A DNA stretch of 64,000 nt from Streptomyces sp. XD-27 (GCF_030553055.1 NZ_CP130713.1:2170001-2234000), one strand, 5' to 3'; positions 1 through 8,813 are shown, counted from the stretch's first letter. Made by a program: numbers and translations. Notes: a model not told the origin generated them from the sequence alone.

Positions 1-64
1 TGAAAACGCTAGCGGTTCAGGCGCGGGTCCCGCCGGGGGAACCGGAACGGAGGATCACATTCGG

Positions 65-1021
65 TCACGTCGCGGGGAGCCGTGGGGGCAGCGCCCCGCC
101 CAGCCAGTGCAGCGCGTCCCGTACCCGCGCGGGCGCCCCGGACGGCAGCCGCTCCGGGTACGCGGCCGCGGTGCGCAGCAGTTCCAGCGTCCGCCCCGAA
201 CCGGTCCCGGCCACCGAGGGAACCAGTTCCTCCACCGTCCGTACGGCGTCCCGCCAGGCACCCGCGCCGAGGAGCGCGGCGAGCAGCCGGGCTCCGAAGA
301 TCCCGCTGTAGCCGACGGTCACGCCGGACTCCTGGAGCGCGGCCCGGTGCAGCAGCGGGATCGCCCGCGCCCACTCCCCGGCTTTCTGGTACGTCCCACC
401 CTGGTGGCCGTCGATCTCGTCGGCCGTCACCCACCACACCCAGGGCGGGTCGCCGGGCCGCTCCCCGTCCAGCAGCAGGGAGCGGGCACGCGCGAAGGAG
501 CGGGCCGCCTCGCTCGCCCGGCCGGTCGCGGCGAGCCCGCGCGCCTCCCGGATCCGGAAGACCGCCTCCAGCCGCGGGGTCAGCCGGCGCCGGTCCAGTA
601 CGGCACGGGCGACGGCGAGTTCGGTGCGGGGGCGGCCGGTCCATCCTGCGCGCAGGGCCGCGTTCTGGAGGGTCAGCAACTCGGTGGCGCGATCGCCGGC
701 GCGCCGGGCCCAGGTCAGCGCGGCGGCGTCCAGCCGGGCGGCGGCCCGGTACCGCCCGGCGTCGAAGTGCAGCCAACCGGCCACCTCGGCGAGCTCGGCG
801 GCGGCCGCCAGCCGCTCGCGCCGTTCGACGCGGTCAGCGAGCCCCCTGCGGCCCCGGCCGTGGTGGCAGTGCCGCACCTGATGCCGTAGGGCGGCGAAGG
901 CGGCGGCAGCCTGGTCGACGGCGGACGGCGCACCCGCCGACCACACGGCCGGGTCGTTGTCCAGCGCGACCAGCCGCCGCGATGCGGCCCGTATGCCCTC
1001 GACGGAGCCGCCGTCCGTCAC
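65..1021 (-). CDS. TPR-type regulator-like protein lacking its HTH domain
   Basis: A 318-residue protein, GTG start at 1021 preceded by a G-rich GGTGGGGGCAG stretch. It is alpha-helical and Ala/Arg-rich throughout, with helical hairpins typical of the TPR half of Streptomyces XRE-family regulators. Recognisable patches are an N-terminal 'IRAASRRLVALDND' stretch, a 'LLTLQNAAL' helix, 'RLEAVFRIREARGLA' and a late 'WWVTADEIDGHQGG' segment. In that family these follow an N-terminal XRE DNA-binding domain of about 70-90 residues. None is present here, because the stop codon of the upstream gene lies only 30 bp away. It may be a non-DNA-binding partner protein or a truncated remnant. Function unknown; the family assignment is by recognition of the pattern, not a search. 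Confidence 0.7.
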   Translation of the reverse strand: MTDGGSVEGIRAASRRLVALDNDPAVWSAGAPSAVDQAAAAFAALRHQVRHCHHGRGRRGLADRVERRERLAAAAELAEVAGWLHFDAGRYRAAARLDAAALTWARRAGDRATELLTLQNAALRAGWTGRPRTELAVARAVLDRRRLTPRLEAVFRIREARGLAATGRASEAARSFARARSLLLDGERPGDPPWVWWVTADEIDGHQGGTYQKAGEWARAIPLLHRAALQESGVTVGYSGIFGARLLAALLGAGAWRDAVRTVEELVPSVAGTGSGRTLELLRTAAAYPERLPSGAPARVRDALHWLGGALPPRLPAT

Positions 1022-1050
1022 GTGCGGAACTGCCCCCACCCCGGCCGCAC

Positions 1051-3309
1051 CTACCGCGCGACGTCCGCCGTCGCGGAAGCCGACCGCTCCTCCTCGCCGC
1101 CCAGCTCTCCCCCGTTCTCGGCCGCGCCGGCAGCCGCCGTGGGCTTCCCGGCCACCGCCGGCTTCGCCGAAGTCGGCTCCCCGGCCTCCGCCGTCGCCTC
1201 CCGACCCGCCCGCGCCGCAAGGCGCGTTCGCAGTCGCTCCAGCGAGGCCGCCGCACCACCGCCCGTGGCGGCGACCTCGGGCGGCGGCACCTTCCCGGCG
1301 CCGGTCAGCGCGTACTGGAGGGCGAACCCGGCCGCCACGACCACCGCGCCGCCGACCGCGTCCAGCACGTAGTGGTTGGCCGTGCCGACGATCACGGCGG
1401 TGGTCAGCACCGGGTACATCAGGCCGAGGATCTTGATCCACATCTTCGGCGCGACGAGGGCGATGATGACACCGCACCACAGCGACCAGCCCACGTGCAG
1501 CGACGGCATCGCCGCGTACTGGTTGGACAACTTGGTCAGCGCGCCGAAGTCCGGGTTCTCCAGGTCCTGCGGGCCGTGCGCGGTGTCGACGTAGCCGAGG
1601 CCAGGCATCAGGCGCGGCGGGGCGAGCGGGTACAGCCAGAAGCCGATCAGCGCGAGCAGCGTGGCGAACGCCAGCGGGGTGCGCGCCCACCGGTAGGCCG
1701 CGGGTCGGGTCACGTACAGCCACGCCAGCAGTGTGATGGGGACGAAGAAGTGCAGCGAGGAGTAGTAGAACCCCATGCTGTCCTTGAGCCACGGCGTGTC
1801 CGCCACGATGTGGTTGAACCAGTGCTCGCAGTCGATGTGCAGCCAGCCCTCCAGGTCGAGGATCTGGCGGCCGTGCCCCTCGGCGAGGCTCCGCTCGTCC
1901 GGGGCGTGGGCCCGGACGTAGGAGTACCCGAAGTAGCCGATGCGGATGAGCATCAGCTCCAGCATCAGGTTCGGCCGGGTCAGCGGGCGCCGGTAGAAGC
2001 GCAGCAGCGGGACGTGCCGGAACCGGCTCTCCGCGCGGTCCGCGTACGGGGTCTGCACCGGCTTGTCCCACAGCGGGGAGGTACGGGTCAGGAACGGCAC
2101 CACGAGCGCGGCGGCCAGGGCGGCGAGCAGCGGGGCGTTGTACGCGATGTGGCCGAGGAAGTCGATGTCGGGCATCAGCGCGGTGCGGTTCAGCGTCATC
2201 ACGAGCACCACGAGCACCGGCCACACCAGCCGGTCGGAGCTGCGCTTGCCCACTCGGCCGACGACGGCGAGGAGGATCCACAGCTGCTGGTACTGCCACG
2301 AGGTGGGCGAGACGGCCAGGGCGACACAGCCGGTGATCGCGGCGGCGAGCAGCAACTGGCCGTCCTTGGCGTAGTACACGGCGCGCCGCAGTCCGACGAC
2401 GGCCACCGCCACCGCCAGTACGGCGAGCAGCGACAGCTCGACAGGGCCGGACAGCCCGATGCGCAACAGCAGGCCGTGCAGGGACTGGTTGGCCAGGCCG
2501 TCGGCGGACCCGCCGAGCCCGGCGCCGCCGATGTGGTGCAGCCAGTACGTCTGCGAGTCGCGGGGCATCACGGCCCAGGCCAGGACCGTGCACAGGGCGA
2601 AGGTGCCGCCCGCGAACGCGGTGGCCCGGCGCCGCCCGGTCAGCCACTGGACGACCGTGAAGAGCAGCAGGGCGGGCTGGAGCGCCGCGGCCAGGCCGGT
2701 GAGGACGCCGGCCTGCCGCTGGGAGGTCCGGGGCAGCAGCGTGAGCAGGATCAGCAGCACCGGGATGATGCTGGTCTGACCGAGCGTGAAGGTGTTGCGC
2801 ACCGGCAGCGAGAGCGCCATCAGGCAGAGGGCCACGGGCGCGGCGAGCAGCTTGGTGTTCCGCGAGACCGGCGACGGCAGCGTACGGGCCACGACGAGGC
2901 CGAGGGCGACGACCAGCAGCAGGGTGCCGAACGTCCAGGCGACGCCGAGGCTCTGCTCGGCGGCGCGGGTCAGCGGCTTGAGGGCCAGCCCCGCGAAGGG
3001 CGTGCCGGTGAACGCGCCGTCGCCGTCGTACAGCGATCCCTTGACGTGCAGGACGCCGTTCTCACCGAGCCAGGTCTCCAGGTCGGTGAGCCGCTCGCCG
3101 GGTGGCAGCCGCAGCACCGCCGCGGCCTGACGCACGCCCAGCACCGCGGCGAGAAGCCACAGGGCCCCGAGCGCGATGCCACTGCGTGACAGCCGTGACC
3201 CGGCGGCACCGGGTTCCGACCCCGAGTCCGGGGTGCTCCCCAGTCCGCTCCGCTCCACGTCCGCCACGCCTTGCTGCTCCCCCACTCGCTCGTCCACCGC
3301 TTCCGTCAT
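1051..3309 (-). CDS. Bifunctional glycosyltransferase 87 / PAP2 phosphatase membrane protein
   Basis: A 752-residue polytopic membrane protein. The N-terminal two thirds (about 40-430) is a string of hydrophobic helices like GT87 polyprenyl-phosphate-mannose-dependent mannosyltransferases. The C-terminal part (about 460-680) is a PAP2 (type 2 phosphatidic acid phosphatase) domain. PAP2 signature residues are visible: 'AMPSLHVGW' with the PSLH motif at about 602-605, and 'NHYVLDAVGG' at about 645 supplying the late His and Asp. The last 75 residues are an Ala/Glu-rich cytoplasmic tail. This architecture is known in actinobacteria and probably acts on lipid-linked sugars or undecaprenyl/phosphatidyl phosphates at the membrane. 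The start is the first ATG; internal GTG codons near 3260-3290 are alternatives. It lies 30 bp upstream of the TPR gene, so the two may be cotranscribed. Confidence 0.88.
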   Translation of the reverse strand: MTEAVDERVGEQQGVADVERSGLGSTPDSGSEPGAAGSRLSRSGIALGALWLLAAVLGVRQAAAVLRLPPGERLTDLETWLGENGVLHVKGSLYDGDGAFTGTPFAGLALKPLTRAAEQSLGVAWTFGTLLLVVALGLVVARTLPSPVSRNTKLLAAPVALCLMALSLPVRNTFTLGQTSIIPVLLILLTLLPRTSQRQAGVLTGLAAALQPALLLFTVVQWLTGRRRATAFAGGTFALCTVLAWAVMPRDSQTYWLHHIGGAGLGGSADGLANQSLHGLLLRIGLSGPVELSLLAVLAVAVAVVGLRRAVYYAKDGQLLLAAAITGCVALAVSPTSWQYQQLWILLAVVGRVGKRSSDRLVWPVLVVLVMTLNRTALMPDIDFLGHIAYNAPLLAALAAALVVPFLTRTSPLWDKPVQTPYADRAESRFRHVPLLRFYRRPLTRPNLMLELMLIRIGYFGYSYVRAHAPDERSLAEGHGRQILDLEGWLHIDCEHWFNHIVADTPWLKDSMGFYYSSLHFFVPITLLAWLYVTRPAAYRWARTPLAFATLLALIGFWLYPLAPPRLMPGLGYVDTAHGPQDLENPDFGALTKLSNQYAAMPSLHVGWSLWCGVIIALVAPKMWIKILGLMYPVLTTAVIVGTANHYVLDAVGGAVVVAAGFALQYALTGAGKVPPPEVAATGGGAAASLERLRTRLAARAGREATAEAGEPTSAKPAVAGKPTAAAGAAENGGELGGEEERSASATADVAR

Positions 3310-3510
3310 GTCTGAGTCAGTGACCTTACTGAGCCCCGTACTCAGACGCGGAACACCCCGACTTCACCTGACCGCCGCCGGGAAGTGGCCTGCGGCGTCC
3401 TGTCCCATTTCACCAGGAGTGCCGCACTGTCGGCGCGGCGGGCCCCATCCTGCCGCACCGCGGCCCCCCGCCGCGCGAAGGCTCCAGGGTGGTTACGGCA
3501 GGATGGGCGC

Positions 3511-3837
3511 ATGAGCATCGTGAAGATCAATGTGCTGACCGTGCCCGCCGAGCAACGCGAGGTCCTGGAGCAGCGGTTCGCCGCCCGCGCCGGTGCGGTG
3601 GAGAACTCCGACGGCTTCGAGTGGTTCGAACTGCTGCGGCCGGTCGAGGGCACCGACCAGTACCTGGTGTACACGCGCTGGCGCAGCGAGGAGGACTTCC
3701 AGGCGTGGATGGAGGGCCCGATGAAGGCGGCCCACCAGGGCGGCGGGGAGAGCGCGCCGAAGCAGCGGCCGGCGGCGTCCGGATCCACCCTGTGGTCGTT
3801 CGAGGTGGTGCAGCAGGCCGCGCCCAGGCAGCCGTGA
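3511..3837 (+). CDS. Antibiotic biosynthesis monooxygenase (ABM) family protein
   Basis: A 108-residue protein of the dimeric alpha/beta-barrel ABM fold. It begins 'MSIVKINVLTVPAEQ' and contains the usual 'EWFELLRP' strand, 'YLVYTRWRSEEDFQAWM' and a C-terminal 'WSFEVVQ' strand. Members include quinol monooxygenases and the heme-degrading HmoA/IsdG group. The Trp/Phe-rich core is shared with the heme-binding members, but the sequence alone does not decide the substrate. Start ATG at 3511; 'GGCAGGATGG' upstream provides only a weak ribosome-binding site. Monocistronic between the divergent GT87/PAP2 gene and the next small gene. Confidence 0.8.
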   Translation: MSIVKINVLTVPAEQREVLEQRFAARAGAVENSDGFEWFELLRPVEGTDQYLVYTRWRSEEDFQAWMEGPMKAAHQGGGESAPKQRPAASGSTLWSFEVVQQAAPRQP

Positions 3838-3934
3838 GACCCGTCACCCGTCTGGCCTAATGCCGGTCGCCTCCCGGCCGCGCCGGGCGAACGCTGTGAG
3901 GGAAGGTCCAGCCCGAGTGAGAAGAGTGGTTTCC

Positions 3935-4129
3935 ATGGGCTTGAAGGACAGCATGAAGCACCTCAAGGAGCGGGTCGCGGGCGCCGCGAAGCGGCATCCC
4001 GAGCGGGAGCCGCGCCAGGCCGAGCAGGGGCGAACCGAGCCGGGCGTGGTCGGGAAGTACCAGGAGGCGGCCGAGGAGCGCCGCGACACGGAGGAGCGCG
4101 GCGGGGGCGAGGGCGGCAGGTCCGCGTAG
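3935..4129 (+). CDS. Small charged hypothetical protein
   Basis: A 64-residue, highly charged protein (many Glu, Arg and Lys), probably helical and partly disordered. It opens 'MGLKDSMKHLKERVAGAAKR', an amphipathic helix, and ends in a Glu/Gly-rich tail. Similar short proteins are widespread and unnamed in Streptomyces. The ATG at 3935 follows 'GAAGAGTGG', a plausible ribosome-binding site. Not recognised as any functional family; membrane- or DNA-surface association through the N-terminal amphipathic helix is only a guess. Confidence 0.6.
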   Translation: MGLKDSMKHLKERVAGAAKRHPEREPRQAEQGRTEPGVVGKYQEAAEERRDTEERGGGEGGRSA

Positions 4130-4223
4130 CCCCGGGGCCCGGTGTGGATCCGCGCGTGTGCTGCACCGCGTGGTGCTGAAATGGGCGTGCGGCGCGCCGG
4201 GCCGCCCTGCCAGGATGCGCCGC

Positions 4224-4760
4224 ATGACCGAGTCAGCCGCCGCCGCGCGTCCGCTGTGGACCGTCGCCGCGCAGCCCGTGCACTCAGCCGAGGCGTCCGC
4301 CCTGCTGCGCGAGTACTTCATCGAGATCGCCGACCGCTGGTACGAGCGGCACTACGGGCGCCGCTCGACGCCGGAGGAGATCGCAAGCGGTCTCATCGAG
4401 CACCACAGCGACGATCTCGTCCCGCCGTACGGGGCGCTGCTGGTGGGCCGGTACGGCGGCGAGCCCGGCGGCTGCGTGGGGCTGCGGCTGCGCGAGGCCC
4501 GTACCGCCGAGCTCACCCGGCTGTTCATCCGGCCCGCGTGCCGGGGTCAGGGCGGCGGCGCGGCGCTGCTCGCGGCGGCGGAGCGGACGGCCCGCGAGAT
4601 GGGCGCGCGGCGCGTGATCCTCGACACCCGGCTGGACCTGGTGGAGGCGCGGGCGCTGTACGCGCGCCATGGCTTCGCCGAGATCGCGCCGTACAAGGAG
4701 GACCCGTACGCCGAGTGCTTCTACGGCAAGGACCTGGAACCCAGCCCGTCCATCCGCTGA
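4224..4760 (+). CDS. GNAT-family N-acetyltransferase
   Basis: A 178-residue single-domain GNAT enzyme that would transfer an acetyl group from acetyl-CoA to an amine. The acetyl-CoA binding motif A is clear: 'AELTRLFIRPACRGQGGG', with the R/Q-x-x-G-x-G/A pyrophosphate loop, followed by 'ALLAAAERTAREMGARRVIL' (motif B) and 'EARALYARHGFAEI' (the Y/F-x-x-x-G-F signature). Substrate unknown. Start chosen at ATG 4224 (MTESAAAARP). An upstream in-frame ATG at 4158 would add 22 Arg-rich residues with no conserved character. Divergent from the exporter gene across a short 3' gap. Confidence 0.85.
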   Translation: MTESAAAARPLWTVAAQPVHSAEASALLREYFIEIADRWYERHYGRRSTPEEIASGLIEHHSDDLVPPYGALLVGRYGGEPGGCVGLRLREARTAELTRLFIRPACRGQGGGAALLAAAERTAREMGARRVILDTRLDLVEARALYARHGFAEIAPYKEDPYAECFYGKDLEPSPSIR

Positions 4761-4811
4761 GGCCCCCACCCGTCCGTCGGCCGAGGCCCCGGCCGAGGCT
4801 CAGCCCCCCCG

Positions 4812-6857
4812 TCACCGCTCCCGCTCGCGCGGCTGCTCCGCGTCCGAGCCGGACAGCTCGCGGTTCAACTCCCGTACCAACTCGACGAGGTCGGTGGGGC
4901 GGTCCGCCGCGGACCACCAGTCGCCGAGCAGATCGGCGAGGGTCTCCTCGCGGGCCCGCAGCAACCGCGCCGCCGTCTCGCGCCCTTGGCCCGTCAGGGT
5001 CAGCGGCAGCCCGTCGCGTACGGCGAGCCCGCGCGCCTCGACCTGACGCGCCGCGTCGGTGATGGCGCGCAGGGGCACGGTCGTGCGCTCGGCGAGCCGG
5101 GCGGGCTCGACGGAGCCGTAGCGGTCCATGCGCAGCAGCAGCCAGCTGGCGGCGGGCAGCAGGTCGAGTCCGGCGCGTTCGGTGATGTCGACGTAGACGC
5201 GTTTGCGGCCTTCCCGGCTGCCCAGCAGGGACAGGGCGCGGGCGCACTCGTCGTGCGAGGAGCGCTCGACGGGGTTGGAGGAGAGGACCTCGGTGGTGTC
5301 GGGGGCGGTGACCGAGCCGCGCAGCGGCTCCTCCTTCAGGAACCAGGCGAGGACGAACGCGGCGGCGACGACCGGTACCGCGTAGAGGAAGACGTCGGTG
5401 ATGGACACCGCGTACGCGTTCAGCACCCCGGCCCGCTGCCCGGCCGGGAGCCGGGAGACGGCCCGCGGGTCGCCGCTCAGCTCCGCGGGGTCGACCCCCG
5501 GCGGCAGCGGTGCTCCGGCGAGCGCGTCGGCGATCCGCGGACCCAGCTTGTTGGCGAAGATCGTGCCGAAGATGGACACACCGAAGGAGGCGCCGATGGA
5601 CCGGAAGAAGGTGGCGCCGGAGGTGGCCACACCGAGGTCCTCGTACCCGACGGCGTTCTGCACGATCAGCACCAGGACCTGCATCACCAGGCCGAGCCCG
5701 AAGCCGAAGACGAAGAACGCGCCGCTCATCACGGCGTCGGAGCTGGACATGTCGAGCCGGTGGAGGAGGAGCAGGCCGAGGGCGGTGACGCCGGTGCCCG
5801 CGATGGGGAAGACCTTGTAGCGGCCGGTGCGGCTGACGATCTGCCCGGAGCCGGTGGAGGCCAGCAGCATGCCGAGGACCATCGGCAGCATGTGGACGCC
5901 GGACATGGTCGGCGAGACGCCCTGGACGACCTGGAGGAAGGTCGGCAGGTAGGTCATGCTGCCGAACATCGCGAAGCCGACGACGAAGCCGATGACCGAG
6001 CAGAGGGCGAAGGTGCGGCTGCGGAAGAGCTTCAGCGGCAGCACAGGCTCCACGGCCGTCCGCTCCACCCGTACGAAGGCGAGGAGCAGCAGCGCGCCGA
6101 GCACGCCGAGCCCGACGATCTGCCAGGAGCCCCACGCGTAGCTGACGCCGCCGAGGGAGGTCATCAGCACCAGGGCGGCGGCCACGGCGGCGATGAGGGC
6201 GGTGCCCGGGTAGTCGATGGTGTGCCGGGTGCGGCGCCGGGGGATGTGCAGGGCGGTGGCGATGACGGTGAGCGCGACGGCGCCGACCGGCAGGTTGACG
6301 TAGAAGACCCAGCGCCAGCTGAGATGGTCGACGAAGAGCCCGCCCAGGAGCGGGCCGAGGACGCTGGTGCCGCCGAATACGGCGCCGAACAGCCCCTGGT
6401 AGCGGCCCCTCTCGCGGGGCGGCACGATGTCGCCGACGATCGCCATCGACAGCACGATCAGCCCGCCGCCGCCCAGGCCCTGCACCGCCCGGAAGCCGAT
6501 GAGCTGCGGCATGTTCTGGGCCAGGCCGCAGAGCGCTGAGCCGACCAGGAAGATCACGATGGCGAGCTGGTAGAGCCTCTTGCGGCCGTACTGGTCGCCG
6601 AGTTTGCCCCACAGCGGGGTGGCGGCGGTGGAGGCCAGCAGGTAGGCGGTGACGACCCACGACAGGTGCTCCAGGCCGCCGAGGTCGCTGACGATGGTCG
6701 GCAGCGCGGTGGAGACGATCGTCTGGTCGAGGGCGGCGAGCAGGAGCCCCAGCATCAGTGCGCCGATGGCCATCCGGACGGTGCGCCTGGGCTGCCCCGC
6801 CCCGGGGACGGCGCCCGGGGTCCCCGGAGGCCCGGGCTTCGTGGGGTCCTGCGCCAT
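4812..6857 (-). CDS. DHA2-type MFS drug exporter with C-terminal winged-helix domain
   Basis: A 681-residue protein. Residues about 25-500 form a 14-helix EmrB/QacA-type major facilitator that would export drugs by proton antiport. Key signatures are 'LLAALDQTIVSTALPTIV' (motif D1), 'LWGKLGDQYGRKRLY' (motif A) and 'GGTSVLGPLLGGLFVD' (motif C, antiporters). The last 150 residues are soluble and look like a MarR-type winged helix ('ASWLLLRMDRYGSVEPARLA', then 'AVRDGLPLTLTGQGRETAARLL'), a fusion seen in some actinobacterial DHA2 exporters. Start ATG 6857 is preferred because GGGAGG lies just upstream. The ATG at 6884 would translate repeat DNA. No separate regulator gene is adjacent. Confidence 0.88.
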   Translation of the reverse strand: MAQDPTKPGPPGTPGAVPGAGQPRRTVRMAIGALMLGLLLAALDQTIVSTALPTIVSDLGGLEHLSWVVTAYLLASTAATPLWGKLGDQYGRKRLYQLAIVIFLVGSALCGLAQNMPQLIGFRAVQGLGGGGLIVLSMAIVGDIVPPRERGRYQGLFGAVFGGTSVLGPLLGGLFVDHLSWRWVFYVNLPVGAVALTVIATALHIPRRRTRHTIDYPGTALIAAVAAALVLMTSLGGVSYAWGSWQIVGLGVLGALLLLAFVRVERTAVEPVLPLKLFRSRTFALCSVIGFVVGFAMFGSMTYLPTFLQVVQGVSPTMSGVHMLPMVLGMLLASTGSGQIVSRTGRYKVFPIAGTGVTALGLLLLHRLDMSSSDAVMSGAFFVFGFGLGLVMQVLVLIVQNAVGYEDLGVATSGATFFRSIGASFGVSIFGTIFANKLGPRIADALAGAPLPPGVDPAELSGDPRAVSRLPAGQRAGVLNAYAVSITDVFLYAVPVVAAAFVLAWFLKEEPLRGSVTAPDTTEVLSSNPVERSSHDECARALSLLGSREGRKRVYVDITERAGLDLLPAASWLLLRMDRYGSVEPARLAERTTVPLRAITDAARQVEARGLAVRDGLPLTLTGQGRETAARLLRAREETLADLLGDWWSAADRPTDLVELVRELNRELSGSDAEQPRERER

Positions 6858-6865
6858 CGCGCCTC

Positions 6866-6935
6866 CCTCGGTGGACTCGGCCATCCCTCGGTGGACTCGG
6901 CCGCCCCTCGGTGGACTCGGGTGGGCTCGGGTGGG
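6866..6935. repeat. Tandem repeat around the exporter start
   Basis: Three consecutive copies of a 19-20 bp unit, CCTCGGTGGACTCGGCC(AT/GC), run from about 6866 and decay into two GGGTGGGCTC units. The first copy overlaps the ribosome-binding site of the MFS exporter, and the repeat creates an extra upstream ATG in frame with it. Confidence 0.8.
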
Positions 6936-7195
6936 CTCGTCCCATCGTCACCCGTATGCGCCGGTACGGCCCGCCGAGCGGGTCCGTACGGCATCGAGAG
7001 CTCCGGCGTCGAGAACGGTCGAGAACCCCCTCTTCGGGGCTCCCGCGAGGAAATACCGAGGCCCCCTGGCGCGGACCCCGACCCGCTTTGTATCGTAGAG
7101 AAACAAAGTGGCTCCGCCCGCACTCCCTGACCGGCGGGCGGGGCCGCTTGTGCATACCCAAGGCTTCACTCCCCCGGCCCGTCAGGAGCCCGCCG

Positions 7196-7879
7196 ATGCC
7201 CCCGATGCCCACCGCCCCCGCCGCCACGCTGGCCGCCCGCGCCGTCCTGCTCGACATGGACGGCACCCTGGTCGACTCCGACGCGGTCGTGGAGCGCTGC
7301 TGGCGGCACTGGGCCGCCGAGCACGGCCTGGACGGGGACAGCGTGATCAAGGTCGTCCACGGGCGGCAGGGCCACGCCACGATGGCGGTGCTGCTGCCGG
7401 ACCGCCCGCACGCGGAGAACCTGGCCGACAACCGGCGGATGCTGGAGCAGGAGACCACCGACATGGAGGGCGTCGTACCGGTGCCGGGCGCGCCCGCCTT
7501 CATGGCGGCCCTCGCCGCCCTCCCGCACGCCCACGCCCTGGTGACCTCCGCCGACCGGGCGCTCTCGACGGCCCGGATGAACGCCGCCGGGCTGCCGATG
7601 CCCGCCGTACGGATCACGGCGGAGTGCGTGGGCGCGAGCAAGCCGGACCCGGAGGGCTTCCTCAAGGGCGCGGCCGAGCTGGGCTTCGCGCCCGCCGACT
7701 GCGTGGTCTTCGAGGACTCCGAGGTCGGCATAGCGGCGGCCAGGGCGGCCGGGATGCGCGTCGTGGGCGTGGGCCCGCGCGCCGCGTCGCACGCGCCGGA
7801 CGCGCTGGTGCGCGACCTGGAGCAGGTACGGGTCGAACCGCTCCCGGACGGCACCGTGCGCCTGCACATATCCGGCTGA
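7196..7879 (+). CDS. HAD-family phosphatase (beta-phosphoglucomutase-like)
   Basis: A 227-residue haloacid dehalogenase-superfamily hydrolase with all four motifs. 'DMDGTLVDSD' at about 20 carries the nucleophile and acid/base Asp. 'LVTSADRAL' is motif II, 'GASKPDPEGF' supplies the Lys, and 'VVFEDSEVGI' holds the acidic metal ligands. A helical cap between motifs I and II places it with the beta-phosphoglucomutase/2-deoxyglucose-6-phosphatase subfamily, so a sugar phosphate is the likely substrate. ATG 7196 is preceded by CAGGAG at 7183-7188. Convergent with the GDT1 gene. Confidence 0.9.
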   Translation: MPPMPTAPAATLAARAVLLDMDGTLVDSDAVVERCWRHWAAEHGLDGDSVIKVVHGRQGHATMAVLLPDRPHAENLADNRRMLEQETTDMEGVVPVPGAPAFMAALAALPHAHALVTSADRALSTARMNAAGLPMPAVRITAECVGASKPDPEGFLKGAAELGFAPADCVVFEDSEVGIAAARAAGMRVVGVGPRAASHAPDALVRDLEQVRVEPLPDGTVRLHISG

Positions 7880-7949
7880 CGCGCGAACCGCTCACGCGGG
7901 CGGCACGGCCGTCAGCCGACCCGAACCGCCCGCGCGGGCGACAGGGCCG

Positions 7950-8531
7950 TCAGCCGGCCACCGCCTCGTAGAGGCTGAACCCCGCCAGCGCCAGCATCAC
8001 CAGCGCCGCGACCTTCGTGATCAGCTTCAGCGGTACGAACCTCATGAGCGTACGGCCGCCCACGATGCCCAGCCCGGCCACCGCCCAGAGCGCGAGCACC
8101 GCGCCCACGCCCACCGAGAGCGGATCGTCGTAGCGGGCGGCGAGGTTGGCGGTCATGATCTGGGTCAGGTCGCCGAACTCGGCGACCAGGATCAGCGAGA
8201 AGCCGGCGCCCGCGACCTTCCAGAACGACTGGTCGGCGGGCTTCCTGAGCTCCTCCTCCCCGTCGTCCTTCTTGAGCAGCAGCGTGGCGGCCCCCGCCAG
8301 GAACAGCGCGCCGACCACGGCCTGCACCACCCGGTGCGGCAGCAGCGTCAGCACGCTGCCCGCCGCGACGGCCAGCGCGACATGGACGGCGAAGGCGGCG
8401 GCGACCCCGGCGAAGACGTACGACGCCCGGTAGCGGGTGCCGAGCATCAGCCCCGCGAGGGCGGTCTTGTCGGGCAGTTCGGCGAGGAAGACGACGCCGA
8501 AGACGACGGCGGCGACGGTGATGTCGAGCAC
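7950..8531 (-). CDS. TMEM165/GDT1 (UPF0016) family Mn2+ transporter
   Basis: A 193-residue, six-helix membrane protein made of two inverted three-helix repeats. Each repeat carries the family's E-x-G-D-(K/R)-(T/S)-like motif: 'ELPDKT' at 18-23, with Pro in place of Gly, and 'EFGDLT' at 118-123. A charged cytoplasmic loop ('KKDDGEEELRK') separates them. Bacterial members such as MneA export Mn2+, and others move Ca2+. The manganese riboswitch directly upstream (8645-8775) strongly supports a manganese role. GTG start at 8531; upstream ACGAGGTA is the likely ribosome-binding site. Confidence 0.93.
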   Translation of the reverse strand: MLDITVAAVVFGVVFLAELPDKTALAGLMLGTRYRASYVFAGVAAAFAVHVALAVAAGSVLTLLPHRVVQAVVGALFLAGAATLLLKKDDGEEELRKPADQSFWKVAGAGFSLILVAEFGDLTQIMTANLAARYDDPLSVGVGAVLALWAVAGLGIVGGRTLMRFVPLKLITKVAALVMLALAGFSLYEAVAG

Positions 8532-8644
8532 GGGGGTGGATACCTCGTTCGGTCAGGCTGTCCGCCGGGCCGTCCGCGCCGCGAGGGAGCCGCCTGGAAA
8601 AGGGGTCGCTTCGGCACGGCAGCCCCATGGACAAGCGTCATGGA

Positions 8645-8775
8645 CACTGCGGCCGAAGGTCTCGCTGGCGCGGTGCGTACAGGCGGCACACACCGGGCTC
8701 CGGGCGCCGGCCCGCCACGAGGGCGGGCAGTATGTCGACGGTCCGGCGAAGAGCTACTCCCCTTCTGCACGCCCA
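8645..8775 (-). promoter_or_regulatory. yybP-ykoY manganese riboswitch
   Basis: Read on the minus strand, the leader of the GDT1 gene shows the conserved blocks of the yybP-ykoY aptamer in order. AAGGGGAGTAGC (about 8753-8765) is followed by CGTCGACATAC, which corresponds to the metal-binding loop. A variable GC-rich stem comes next, then CCAGCGAGACCTTCGGCCG (about 8651-8669), matching the AGCAAGACCUUUGC-like second loop. This class binds Mn2+ and turns on Mn2+ exporters, including UPF0016 proteins. About 115 nt separate it from the GTG start, room for an expression platform. The promoter must lie inside or just after the upstream permease gene, whose stop is only about 40 bp away. Confidence 0.92.
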
Positions 8776-8813
8776 GGATACGCGACCTCGGCCCCGCCCT
8801 CATGCGACCGGCC

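Noticed and set aside
65..2647. One 860-codon frame spanning the TPR gene and most of the GT87/PAP2 gene
   Set aside because: Beyond 1021 it is an Arg/Pro-rich off-frame reading of the real membrane protein gene; only the 65-1021 part has protein-like composition.
3511..4129. Part of an antibiotic biosynthetic cluster because of the monooxygenase name
   Set aside because: No PKS, NRPS or tailoring genes nearby; ABM is only a fold name.
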